Shown here: positions 13,364-24,064 of the stretch, in pieces
Position numbering within the stretch: the stretch's first letter is position 1
Layout of the letters: every line of letters starts with the position of its first letter
From: Icerya purchasi
Lineage: Eukaryota > Arthropoda > Insecta > Hemiptera > Monophlebidae
Assembly (NCBI GenBank): GCA_039619475.1
Contig: CM077115.1
Span: 396,276,557 to 396,340,556 of the forward strand
Reading direction: 5' to 3'
Length of the DNA stretch: 64,000 nucleotides
Translations under genes and position numbers: made by a program
Notes under the pieces: model-generated
Seen by the model: the letters and a program-made list of their open reading frames with translations, nothing else
Told to the model about the DNA's origin: nothing
Databases searched by the model: none

Positions 13364-15171
13364 GTAGTAGTCGGGTTTCACTTCATTTTCCGTTCAAATG
13401 TAAACGAAGTTACAATAATCGATTATTTTTTGTTTTTTATTTGTTCATTGACGTAATAATAGGCAAATCAAATTAACAATCAGATAAGCATTCCGAAAAG
13501 CCAGTGCTCGCGTAAAAATTTTTAAATTAGCCATGATTACCGTGTTGCCGCTTGAAATCTAAACGGAAACCGTCCACCCTGCTAAGCGTTCTGGGATGCA
13601 TTATACTGTGATATGAAATTTCCGAACGTCTTCGACACATCAGACACTACTAACGCCATCAATGCGCTGCATTTCAAGAGTAATTGCTTCGAAGACGGAC
13701 AAGAAAATGGCCGATTAAGGGTTTTTGTTAACTTCACTTTAGTGATAATGTAAAACCGAAATTAACGAACTCGTTCTGATCTCTGTCGTCGGAGATTCAA
13801 TGATCACGGTGGCGGATATTGGATAATAATAAAATGCAATTGCTTAGTAAAGCCCGATAATTCGATGGTTATTTAGAAACCGATGAAAATGTAAGAGGAT
13901 TTCGTTCCGGGAAGTAGGCAGACTTGCAAATGGAGGAGACGCAAAAGGACATATTTACTGGTTCAGCGCTTAAAAAAAACTGAGACGTCAACTAACCGTT
14001 TCTCGCGTCTTCCATTCCCCATTACTATCCAGAAAGGTATTATTCTTTTCACAAAAACCAGAATTCTACAGAGCGGTATTGTACGTTTTCGTCGATCCAC
14101 GCCCACACGACCCAAACTCTTTATATTTGTGCGTTTTTTGAACGGGCGCTAATGGTGAAGCGTTTCTGCCACAATACATGTGTACGAGAAGTATATTTCT
14201 TCGAGTCTTGCATTTCCTAATTGCATAAATTTCAGCCTACTGAATATTCCAAGTTCTATCTTTGTCTTGCATGCAAATCGCTCGAGAAGACATGACCCGG
14301 AATCGGTGCTGCTTGAATGTGATCTGCAAAAGAAAAAAAATTGGAAATTAATAATTTCGTCGAATGTACAAAATAAAACGCTTGTCCCGACGTAAATTAC
14401 GAGTTCCCGGACAGCTTCCTTTTTCCGTCCGGTTCTGCTTGGTTTTGTGTTTTTTTTTTTTCGTTTTTTTTTTCGAAATATCGGTCATTTATGATTTATC
14501 GCGGAAACCGGTTCAGTTTATGCCGGATTGGTCGCATAAATCTCTGTGGGTAGCATTGATTTCTTTGGCGGATCGATTCAGCATTCGACTACACGCGTAG
14601 GTATGTAAAAACAGTCATCCGCTCCCCGTTCGACAAAAGTATAATGCTGGCGCACGCAGGCGGCCGGCACAATAGGCGCACTCTATTCCTCGGGAAAAAA
14701 AAAATATATATATAGATATCATATTAAAAAACTAGTTACAGTAACGTAGTTTTCGATTTTTAATTAGCAAATTTCTATAGAACTGGTTTTAATTTTTTGT
14801 ACAGTTATCTTTCAGTTCTGTAAAAAAATTGCGTTGCAAACACGTGCATTAGCGGAATGGAAATTCCAAATTTCGGAACTACCTGACTCAAAATTTATAA
14901 CGATTTTTTTTTTTGCTTTTTATCGAATTAAGGCTTAACCGTGCTTTAGAAGTTTTCTGAAAATGCCAAGGAGGACAATAAACCAAACGCAGAATATGAT
15001 AAGATAATTTTTTTTCTTTTTGTTGATAATAAATGCGATACAATACCTCGGACAGTGGCTAACTTTTAACAAGAACTATACATATTTAATTTAAAAAAAA
15101 AAAAAAGAAGTATTACATATATATCTTCAATTGTAAATAAACTGACAATTAATACCGTCGGAATCGCATTA
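13363..15171. other. AT-rich non-coding stretch
   Basis: No supported gene, and short frames at 14180-14600 are unrecognisable. It includes homopolymer runs near 14452-14472 and 15092-15106 and a short (TA)n near 14704. Confidence 0.6.
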
Positions 15172-15262
15172 ATTAGATTCATGATTAGATTTATGATTAG
15201 TTTTATGATTAGATTTATGATTAGATTTATGATTAGATTTCTGATTAGATTTCTGATTAGAC
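15172..15262. repeat. 12-bp minisatellite, unit attagatttatg, seven units plus a partial
   Basis: Full units start at 15172, 15184, 15196, 15208, 15220, 15232 and 15244, and a partial unit starts at 15256. Variants are confined to positions 6 to 11 of the unit (attagattcatg, attagttttatg, attagatttctg). The two last full units share the 'ctg' ending, which suggests local unit duplication. Each unit carries GATTA on the plus strand (TAATC on the minus), the core recognised by K50-type homeodomains. Any binding role is inference. Confidence 0.92.
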
Positions 15263-18200
15263 TGCCAAACTGGGCAAATGTCGAAAAGTGTATCGAGCAG
15301 TTTAATTTTTCGAAATTCTAGTGAAGTGTGGTGTTTTCCGTAAAAACAAAGTATATTCGCATTAAATTTTGAAATCTAATTAGCATTTATTCAAGGACAA
15401 AGGTTTGAACCCATTACGATTAGCTTTTTTAGCAATAGAGTGGAGAAATGGTATTTCGTCTTGCAGAATGGGGTGAGCTTCGAAGCGGTTGAGATGATGG
15501 AAATATTTCTGATCGTGAACTAGTATAAACGAAGTTTTTTGGTACGTTCTGCGTAAATAAATCTGCGTTGAGTTTCGGAAAATAAACTGTAGTTTACAAA
15601 ATGGTTAAATCTAAATCTACTATTGTAGGTAGATTAGGTGTAAATGTTGACGAAAAATTCTATCAGAAAGATTAGCGGAGTAATTTACGAGTTCGGGAAA
15701 ATAAAAAAATGAACAAAAGTATGACGCTACGTCGATCGAACTTCTATCACGAAAAATAGTATAAATACGGAGTTCACTTACTTCGGCAACTCATTAAAGA
15801 AACACAACGTTTCGAACGCAAAACTTTTATATCTCTGTTGATCATAATGACGTGGCTAAATAAATAAAAACAGATCCAATACATGATGATATTAAGAAAA
15901 TACAACTATGTGTAAAAAGTTAGAATTTTAGCAGCAGGTAAGCATGCAAACGTGAGATAGTATTTAAATAAATATACCACGCAAAATATTAAACATGTTA
16001 AATCATTAAGCTGCTACCATCGAACGAAAAGATCACGGCTAAACATTCGATGGAATATCATAATTATTGTTAGTACATATGTATTATTTACCGCTCCGTT
16101 GTGATCGTAGATGAGTACATAAGGGGATATAATGTATGTAAATTTATGTATATATTTATATATTTTTATACGTGCGTGTTTTGAGTTTGTATATACAAAG
16201 CCACGTGGGTGTGTACACACACATGTAAATGTGTGTAAAATATGTGGCCATTGAAACATCTAGAATTTAAAAAATAAGGATCATTTAACGATGCTAAAAC
16301 AAAAAAAAAAAAAAAAAAAAATGTGGAAATGTCCCTCTGGAATATCTAAGAATATATATAAATGCACTATTTAAAAACGTGCCTCCGAACTCGTTAATTA
16401 CAAGTAGAGAAACTTCTGCATTTCTACTTAAAAGGAATGGGGAGACACGTGCCTAATTTTAGCGACAAGAGCCGTGTACGGCTTGGAAGGATCGTTAAAC
16501 GTAAAGCAGAAGCTATAGGTAAAAAAATGGAAAAACAAAATTGAGTTTCAGACGTTTATGATTTTAATAAATTGCCCGGTAAATTCTGTCAAATCCATTG
16601 ATGTAAACAGACGAAATTTTTCGAAACTTTCTCTTTAAATGCAAAATATACGTTACTTTTTAAACGAAAATAAATATCCCGTTTCTATCGTACACGGCGA
16701 AAAGGCAATTACAAACCTTTGATTAATTTAGCTTTTTCACTGATTTTCGTATGACATTTTTCGGATTTCTTCATCGCTGGGAACGTAAAATATATATATA
16801 TATATATATATCTAAAAAACTGAAACAAACTATGCGTATGTTATTTGCGGCACCTCATTTTAATATACAATTATGTTAGATTTTATTTCTGAGTGTTTCG
16901 ATAAGGCTTTAATTTTCGGCAAAAATGTAAGCATCCTAACAGGTCCCTTTGGCAGCGAGCTGTTATCGCGAATTCTCGAGACCGTAATATGAGAAGAAGT
17001 CTGGCCGAGGTAGTAATTTGCCAAACTGACCACACACGGACGATCAGGCGAAATAAATATTATGTAACGAGCAGTGAATGAGCATTTTAACAGCGGCCAG
17101 GTTTTATTTTTATTTCGCTCGTTCGCGCAGTTTAAATCACGACAAAAGCAGTGCTCGCATAATGAATGACGGTCGAAGACCAGTCACCGCGACCTGCCGA
17201 AAGATTTCTACATGTCGATGTGGTCGATTCCGGTTATTTTAAAACGGTGCTACATCTTTATCGCTTCCAATTAAATCCCCGCCGCGGCTGTTGGCTCGGT
17301 AATGAAGCGACCGTTTCAGTCGTTCGGCGCACGACTTTACCTGAATTCAGCGAGCAACATAGTATTTTTTGGCAACGGACGCTTTTTTTCCAGCTCGACG
17401 CGTAATTTACCATCGGACAGATAGAGCTCGTCCAGTTACGTAACAGTTGTCGAGAAGGACGCCGCTGATAAGACTTTGAAATGAACAGTGACGACAGAAA
17501 ACCCGTCGAAACAGGTTCAATGTTGTTTATTATATTCGGTTTTCGGTATTGTTTTTAGTAGACCGGTCATTTTTCTCTCTTCTAAAGCGGGAAAATTCTA
17601 TCGAATAAAATGCTATTCGACTGAAATTTGAAACATCAGCCCGCTGCTCTAGGCGACAATCCGTTAGACCCCCGACACCAGTCTTATCAGTCACCGTGCG
17701 AATGATGCGACTTGTCACTGAAAGTAGTCGAACGATTTCCTTGACACTGGTTAACTGGACTTTCCGCGCTTGATTTGTAATCGGACGCATCGCTTTTTGT
17801 ATATTCTCTGTTCCCGTACGAAATTTGTTAGTTTTTTTTTTTTTTGATCAATTCTTTTTCACCGGTAACAGCTTCTGAAATTTAAAAATACCGTCGTCCC
17901 AGTAATCGCTGTTAATAAAAATCAACTGATTATTCAGGAAGGGGTTCTTCTATTTTTTTTGTATCGATGCACAATTGTCATGCGTCCTACACGATGTACC
18001 GTCGCGATTTTCCCGCGAATTCGAATTCTGTAGTGCCTAAACCGCACGAGGCATTTTCAAAAAGGGTTTTTTCATTGCAAAAATTTATAGCGTGTCAAAT
18101 CAACGTGAACGCTTCAACGTAATAACAAAATATACTAAAAACCTTAATTATTTGTTCAGAATATACACACTTGTTCAACACACCGTATCTCGTGTTTATA

Positions 18201-18410
18201 AGATTTTCTAATTCCGAAAATAAAAACGGTGGTGTCGTGCCTCACCGCGAGTTCCGAAAAATTCAATAACAAATCCAAGTAGTGTAACAACCCCTTCTCT
18301 TTTCTTTTCTTTTTTTTTTTGTTTTTTAGGATGCAAACCCTCAAAACAACTACATTAAAGGTATAAATGATTATTATTGCATGCAGTCAAAAAATAAACG
18401 GTTAAATGGT
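15263..18410. other. non-coding stretch with (TA)n, poly-A and a GC-richer island at 17.0-17.5 kb
   Basis: No supported gene. It contains a poly-A run near 16301-16320 and (TA)n at 16790-16811. The segment 16.95-17.47 kb is GC-richer with many CpGs; its open frames (17166-17405 plus, 17530-17790 minus) match no family I recognise and are short. The island could be an exon-less conserved element, an unrecognised exon or an old mobile-element piece. Confidence 0.5.
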
Positions 18411-18500
18411 AACGCAATAACTTAATGGTTAAGGTGATTGGCAGCCGAACCAGAAGTTTTTGAGACTTGCATCGCTCTGATCCAGGTTAATCTTAGATTT
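18411..18500 (+). mobile_element. tRNA-like segment, possible SINE head
   Basis: The string taatggttaaggtgattgg (from about 18423) resembles the D-arm and box-A half of a tRNA gene (compare the GGTTAAGGCG block of tRNA-Leu/Ser-type genes). It is followed by an 'accag' anticodon-arm-like stretch and a degenerate box-B-like region around 18468. A cloverleaf does not fold convincingly and the B box is poor, so a functional tRNA is unlikely. A decayed tRNA-derived SINE 5' head is the best alternative. The next feature downstream is a long (ATT)n array, and SINE tails often seed microsatellites. Confidence 0.3.
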
Positions 18501-18656
18501 ATACAGCTTGAAATTCAGAGAAATCTGTGAAAATAAAGGTTTACAAAATGGCCTTCTATCTCATCGGTGCGGTTAGCCTTATTATATACCTTATTAATCC
18601 CCGATACCCTGTCAAATGGGACTCGCTTCACTTTTTTCAATATAATTCAATTATAA

Positions 18657-18660
<4 letters not shown>

Positions 18661-18732
<72 letters not shown>

Positions 18733-18742
18733 TATCATTATT
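18661..18742. repeat. long (ATT)n microsatellite with ATC-interrupted tail
   Basis: Pure ATT runs from 18661 to about 18713, then ATC interruptions (atcattatcatt) continue to 18742. The interrupted end indicates ageing from one side. It produces a false poly-Ile frame (18527-18817). Confidence 0.93.
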
Positions 18743-19423
18743 GTTACACAAGGTCTACAGATGCGCTATAGAGCGCGAGTAGTGGAAAGCAGTACAATTA
18801 AAGAAATATATAAATAACCATGAACAGATATGTAATGAAATAAGTAAAATAATTAAAATAAATGAGAACGCAGCCAGTAATTTTAAAGGTATGTAAACAT
18901 GAAACTACGTACTGAAAAATATAAGACTAATTAACAAATGAGCGAAAAAATTAAACGCAACATGTGATTTTAAAAGAAAGAAAAAAAGAGAAGGGAAACC
19001 AGAAAAATAAAATAAAATAAATGAATAAATAAATAAGAGTAAATAGAAGACAAAATAGCAAATTGATGATCCACAATTATAAATAAGCAAATGAAAATAG
19101 TAGTAATAAAAATGAGACGATATATATATATATAACATTCATAAACAGATTTTAAATCTACACCACACATAAAACTGTACTTACTGTTTCGACTATAAAT
19201 ATACATCAAACTATATAATAAAGCGATTTCATTTTTTTTCTTCTTCTTTAGTTTTAACGTTGTTTTTGTATGTTTTTGCGTAATTATTATTAATGAATTT
19301 GATTAATCATTAATCGGGCAAAGCGTAGAAAATTCAATTTTATACGTTTTTATATCTTTAAAAAGAGTAAAGTCCGGAATCCATCCATCCATATATTTAA
19401 GACCCTTGCTCTTGTCGTTGTAG
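18743..19423. other. A-rich non-coding stretch
   Basis: The plus strand is strongly A-rich (18830-19110), including 'aaataaataaataagag'-type sequence, and there is a short (TA)n at 19120-19134. No gene is supported. The A-richness beside LINE and SINE-like remains may be retroelement tail debris. Confidence 0.5.
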
Positions 19424-19546
19424 CTAGCCAATCATCTTGCTCCATTCCTTCCTCCGGCCTGCTACGTTCTTGATCTCTTTATAAGCCATTCGCATTTTTA
19501 TTTTTACCCGATGCATCCGTGTTATCCTAGGTCTTTCTTCTTTCTT
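19424..19546 (-). pseudogene. LINE (RTE/CR1-like) ORF2 C-terminal tail remnant
   Basis: Read on the minus strand, 19546 to 19424 gives an open stretch that begins KKEERPRITRM, continues KIKMRMAYKEIKNVAG and ends RRKEWSKMIG followed by a TAG stop. The order 'RGRPR.. - K...A - DR..WR..I' close to a stop codon is the usual C-terminal ending of ORF2 in RTE-like and related LINEs, where Arg/Lys-rich GRPR precedes a D/R-R-x-x-W motif. A stop codon lies immediately upstream in the same frame (19547-19549), so only about 40 codons are left. No reverse transcriptase motif is visible nearby. Assignment rests on motif memory, not on a search. Confidence 0.5.
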
Positions 19547-19549
19547 TCA

Positions 19550-21081
19550 ATTTTTCCTCGGAATTTAAGAAGTGATTATTTTTAAGCGATTCTTGGTTTC
19601 TTTTGTAGTATAATGCTTTTACTGATCCACGACGAAATCGTTAAAATTTTGTAACATTTTTCAGCAACTGTTGAAAAATAATTGTTCGTGGAAATTTCTC
19701 GTCTTAGAAAAACGTGATAAATTTAATTATCGCAAAATATATTCAAATAAGCGAAATCGTTTTTGGGTAATAAAAATTAATTGAACTATAAAAAGTAGAA
19801 TTATTCTACGCTATATTTTCCTTTTTAAGAAAGATAGGACGATTTTTCCGATAAAATACTTTCAAGCGTTACGTAAAGAATAAAAATCGTCACGTAGGTT
19901 CATATCTGAGGCAATTTTTTTTATGATGGAAACTTTGCAAGGGGTGTATTGTTTTGTGGAGTTTCGTGTTTAAAAAATTAGAAACTGAAAAAAAAACAAC
20001 TTAGAATTTCGGAATTACAAATAATCTTTTATTCGGTGAATATACCGGAATTTTGCAAAAAAATATTCCGCAATTATACACGGAGGAGGGGAGGGGGGGA
20101 GTTAGGAAATATTATAAGCGTAACGGAACTTTCAGGTAATTCGAATTTTAATTTCGGTACCACCTTAAAACGACGAATGCTAGAAACTCCGTGTTTCTTT
20201 TTGCTTTTTTCGTTTTAAACACCGATCTGTGGAATAAATTCTTAGCCTTGTTTTATATCGAGTCTTGGCGTAATAAATCAGTTACCAAAGTCAGAAATGC
20301 GCTCGTGAACAACCGAGCTACCATTTAAATGACGAACATTGCGTTATTAGTAGTAGATGTTTGTAATGCTAACAAGTTGGCAACGCGAAAGACCGAACCG
20401 TTTGCCGACAATGTTGATATTGCCGCACAAAATTATGCGCACGCCACGAATACACATATACAACTTATAAACACGGTTGTTTAAAAACCATTATACTATT
20501 TTTTTATAGTTATTTTTGAAATCTATCATCGCTTTATAAATTTTGTTAATATATCTTACCGTCCAACATTGTAATGTTCTCGTTATACCATGTTTTACGA
20601 AATAATCGAATTAATCTTTCGAAATTTCCTTAAATTGTACTGAAAAAATAAAAAAATAAATGAGAAAAAGGAAACCAAATTTTACTTAAAATCTCATTCC
20701 AGAAGTGAAAATGTTTAGGCGCTATGGTGTCAAATTTTCTTTAAATTGGAGGCTTCACGTTTTTTTTTACATTGTTTTTTCTTTTTCTGTTTCTCGAATC
20801 TTTATTTACAAGCACGAAAATAGTGTAAAGAGTTGACAATCGAAATTTGTGATTTTACTATTACTATTGTTGTATCAATAATTTAGACATGTAAGTGAAT
20901 CAAATTTTGAAAAATCGATAAAATAATTGAATTTTGCAAAAAAAAGGCCTTAACTCGCAAATTTTCGACATGAAAGTATATGCCGAATTTCACTTTTCTA
21001 CCTTTTACCGAAATTGCTTAATAAATGAATACGCCTATTATAAAACGGACACACAATCTAACAAACCAGTGTGATATATAT
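19550..21081. other. AT-rich non-coding stretch
   Basis: No gene is supported. A purine-rich stretch (about 20081-20102, GGAGG-type) and several poly-T/poly-A runs are present. The short frame at 20036-20218 is unrecognisable. Confidence 0.6.
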
Positions 21082-21254
21082 GTTCACAATAAATAAATTT
21101 CGGAGATACAACTGTGTTAAAAAGAATAATATTGCTTCATGATTCGGCGACCATCATTCGTTTCTGAAAATGGTCGGTGTAAGCTGGCCGAAACGTTAAG
21201 CAAATATAATTCTTTTTAACACATCTCCGCAATTTATTTATTATGAGTATTCAC
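21082..21254. mobile_element. fold-back element (MITE-like hairpin), about 173 bp
   Basis: The left arm (about 21083-21137) and right arm (about 21198-21254) are imperfect reverse complements. Both contain aataaataaatt, then cggagat, then gtgttaaaaagaat, then a gctt junction. The 60-bp centre holds a smaller dyad (cgaccat near 21148 and atggtcg near 21170) and the string ggccgaaacgtt. The size, AT-rich arms and absence of any open frame fit a miniature inverted-repeat element. No clear target-site duplication is visible at its ends, so the family is not assigned. Confidence 0.65.
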
Positions 21255-21485
21255 TGCGATAGACTTAAGAGGGGGTCTTCTAGTCTAAAAATGTGAAAAA
21301 ACCGATAATTATTTTTTTTCATATTCTGATAGTTACAACATTTAAGAATATGTCCCTAAAAAAATTGTTCAAAATTAAAATTATTTACGGAGTTATTTTC
21401 GTGACGCGGCAACTAAATCGGCTCACAAACAATAGACACGGTAGACATTCTTCGACTACCTGAGGATAAATCAAACTCTTTTATA

Positions 21486-21487
<2 letters not shown>

Positions 21488-21523
<36 letters not shown>
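21488..21523. repeat. (TA)n microsatellite
   Basis: About 18 TA units, inside the TTAA-flanked unit. Confidence 0.93.
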
Positions 21524-21526
<3 letters not shown>

Positions 21527-21754
21527 AAAATCGATTAATTGGATATCATTGTAACGTATTTTGTTGAAATCTTTTCTTGTTTAATGTTCAATTCAGGTCA
21601 GTTTCGTTTCAATCTTCAAGCAACGCAAATATACGTACTTTGTGTACAGTTCAAAAATATGAAATTTTGAGTGAATATTTTATTTATTAAGTGTAAAATA
21701 GATTAAAAAAAGTAACAAAGGAAGTATGCTGTGCATCCAGATAGATAAAGATTA

Positions 21755-21840
21755 AGGCAGGCGGGACTCGGATTGAACTCTCTGAAATCCGAGCTTCTGA
21801 TGCTTCAAAGGAAGCTAGGACTGCTCGTCTAGTTTTAGAA
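21755..21840 (-). other. Pol III B-box-like / tRNA-like segment
   Basis: On the minus strand, GTTCAATCC (plus-strand 21770-21777 region) matches the box B consensus GWTCRANNC and is followed by gagtcccgcc, as in tRNA T-arm and acceptor sequence. A matching box A at the right distance is not convincing. It may be a decayed tRNA-derived SINE inside the TTAA-flanked unit, or chance. Confidence 0.25.
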
Positions 21841-22540
21841 CTTCAGAAAATGTGTACAATTTGAAGTAGAATAAGATCCATTGTATGACGCAGGAATCGC
21901 CGATTAAGAAAATGTAGGTATAACGTGTACCGTTCTATGACAATTAGACTGTCTGAAACTTTTCTTGAATCTTTAAAAAAACTTGAAACGCGTTTTTCTC
22001 GAAACTACTTTTTTCAGCGCGGTTGACGTGATATCTCAAGTTCTAATAAATCGATTTACTTGAAATTGAGTATGAATCTTCTTTATCCATCCCTCTATAG
22101 GCCCTACTAGAATGAAGGTAAAATTTTGATTTTTACTATTTTTAAAAAATTTAGAAAAGTCAAAAAACAGGTAAAAAATCGATTTCTTTTTCAAACAGTC
22201 ACCGTTTTACGAGAATTTTTTTCCTTTTTTTTCTTCTCTGAGGTAGGAGCTATAACGACATCCTTACTGATTAGGAATCTTTTATTTTTTTGTTTCAGAT
22301 GACTAGAAGGGTTGGAATCGTGTCAACCAGGACACGCCCCTTTTTTTACCCCTCCACTTGATCAGCCTATTGTGAATTTTGATTTTTTTTTTTTTTTTTT
22401 AATAATTTTTTTGTGCATTCTTAAAATATGAATAAATAATTGGTAAAAAAATTAATAGTAAAAATATTTATTGTTGTTTTTTTTATTGAGCTTGAAAGAA
22501 CCTCCTAAATTCGTGCCTCTAGACTAGAATACCCCCTTAA

Positions 22541-24060
22541 ACATTCGATGATACATTATTTAACTTAAGAAAATCATTACAATGATGTAGCATAAATTGT
22601 TTATTAGAAACATTTTTTTTTTTTTTTTTTTGTTATATAGATACTTGAATATACAAAAAAAAAAAAAAAAGAAAATATTTTTTACTGAATCTTTCATCTT
22701 CGGAATTTTTTTTTTTTTTGTTTTTTGATGGGAGGGGCAGGGGAGAACTCGACATATTGAATATTTAATGTCATCGTGTGGGGGGGGGGGGGGGTTAGTC
22801 TTCCCGTATTATTAACAAATTTTCATTATTCCTTAATCTATGTTTACCGCAAAACACGTTAGTATCGCGGAACAATCATCATTGATCGAGATTGCCGAGC
22901 ATGTGGGCGCTAGGCACGTGTAAAGATTAAATTTTTAATACTACTAATTAATTAATTATCGTCGCATCTTTTGATAGTTGGGGTTTTTTCTATTTCAACA
23001 ACAAAAGAAAAAAAGAAAAAATCGATCTGGTTTCCTTCGAGATTTTTTCGATAATTAACATTATCGGCGATCATTCATTTATTAAACTTGTTCCGTTCGA
23101 GGTGAAAGTTTTAAAAGTCGACGGCCGAACACAGAAATGTCGATGCAGAAAGTTTGCTGTAAATTTTGCCAAAATGCCAGTTGGGCCACTAAATAGAAAA
23201 AATCTTTCTAAAGGTTAACACCGTCCGGCCGCAACACTTACATTATCTTCGTCTCGCTTTGATATCGCCGTTCGTCCGTTTTCCCGCTTTATCACTGCCT
23301 ACGCTCTATGATGCTAGGCCGCAGTTGAACCGTGTGCCATACTGAACCGGGAGCCATAACTTATAAGCCTAGCGAGCGGTACCGGAGCCTCCTCGTTCGC
23401 GAGATTTATTGATCATTAGCGCTTTGTTAGCACCATGTAAAAGTAAAACTTTCGTTTTTCGCTAATTCTTCTCGCAGCTTCCCCGACCCGAGGCCGCTCC
23501 ACTACATTGCCAACCTGCATTATACACGGACAGTTTTGTTTTCCATCTCGCCGTCGTTGTTATCTTCGATTTCTTCGCCTATCTGCCGATTATTAACTCT
23601 CGGCGTTCTTCTTCCGAATAATCGGCGCAAAAACCTTCTACGCAATGTAACGTTTCTTCCATTTTCATTTTAATACCTTCATTTAGCACAAATGTCGTCG
23701 CAATTAATCGAAAATAAATGATGCTAGTACGAATTCTTACGAATTCTAAGCGCTTCGACCTATTCTAGGAGACGACACTGCTACAGTACCAGTAATTACG
23801 AAAATGTTCGAATTTTTTTGAAGAATTTCTCATTCTCGAACATGCGTCGCAATAGCGCTCCGGGTTATGCGCTGTGAAATATGTCGCAGAACTGGATAGA
23901 TTTTTTTGTCCAACAAATTACGTGTTGGAATTTACTCTTATATAAGTATTATGGGTTCAAAGCGATCTCACTGTAAAGTTCGAAAAATCGGTATTATACG
24001 ATATATTAATGTACGGTATAAAGCAAATTTTACGCGGCTTTTAGATTTTACAGCATTAAC
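22541..24060. other. non-coding stretch with homopolymers and a CpG-bearing island at 23.2-23.6 kb
   Basis: It contains long poly-T near 22612-22631, poly-A near 22656-22670, and G15 at 22780-22794. From about 23215 to 23560 the composition becomes balanced and CpG-rich, with TTTATTGATCATTAG near 23405 (homeodomain/PBC-like cores). No reading frame is supported. The island is a candidate conserved non-coding element by composition only. Confidence 0.45.
22780..22794. repeat. G15 homopolymer
   Basis: Fifteen consecutive G on the plus strand. Long G/C homopolymers are rare in this AT-rich sequence; others are C runs at 32979-32989 and 41949-41958. Confidence 0.9.
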
Positions 24061-24064
24061 TGGA

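Larger units (their letters stand above)
21265..22540. mobile_element. 1.28-kb non-autonomous DNA transposon candidate flanked by TTAA
   Basis: The left boundary at 21265 reads TTAA then gagggggtcttctagtcta. The right boundary, ending at 22540, reads in reverse complement TTAA then gggggtattctagtcta. These inverted ends agree at nearly every base apart from a two-base indel and one substitution. TTAA is the target duplicated by piggyBac and Kolobok transposons (established knowledge). The interior has no transposase-like frame. It contains (TA)n at 21488-21523, a Pol III B-box-like string and several poly-T tracts, so it would be non-autonomous. TIR lengths beyond about 20 bp are unclear. Confidence 0.55.

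Noticed and set aside
18411..18500. A functional tRNA gene
   Set aside because: Box A-like sequence is present, but no acceptor stem pairing and no proper box B; kept only as a possible SINE head.
18527..18817. Plus frame with a long poly-Ile run
   Set aside because: It is a translation of the (ATT)n microsatellite.
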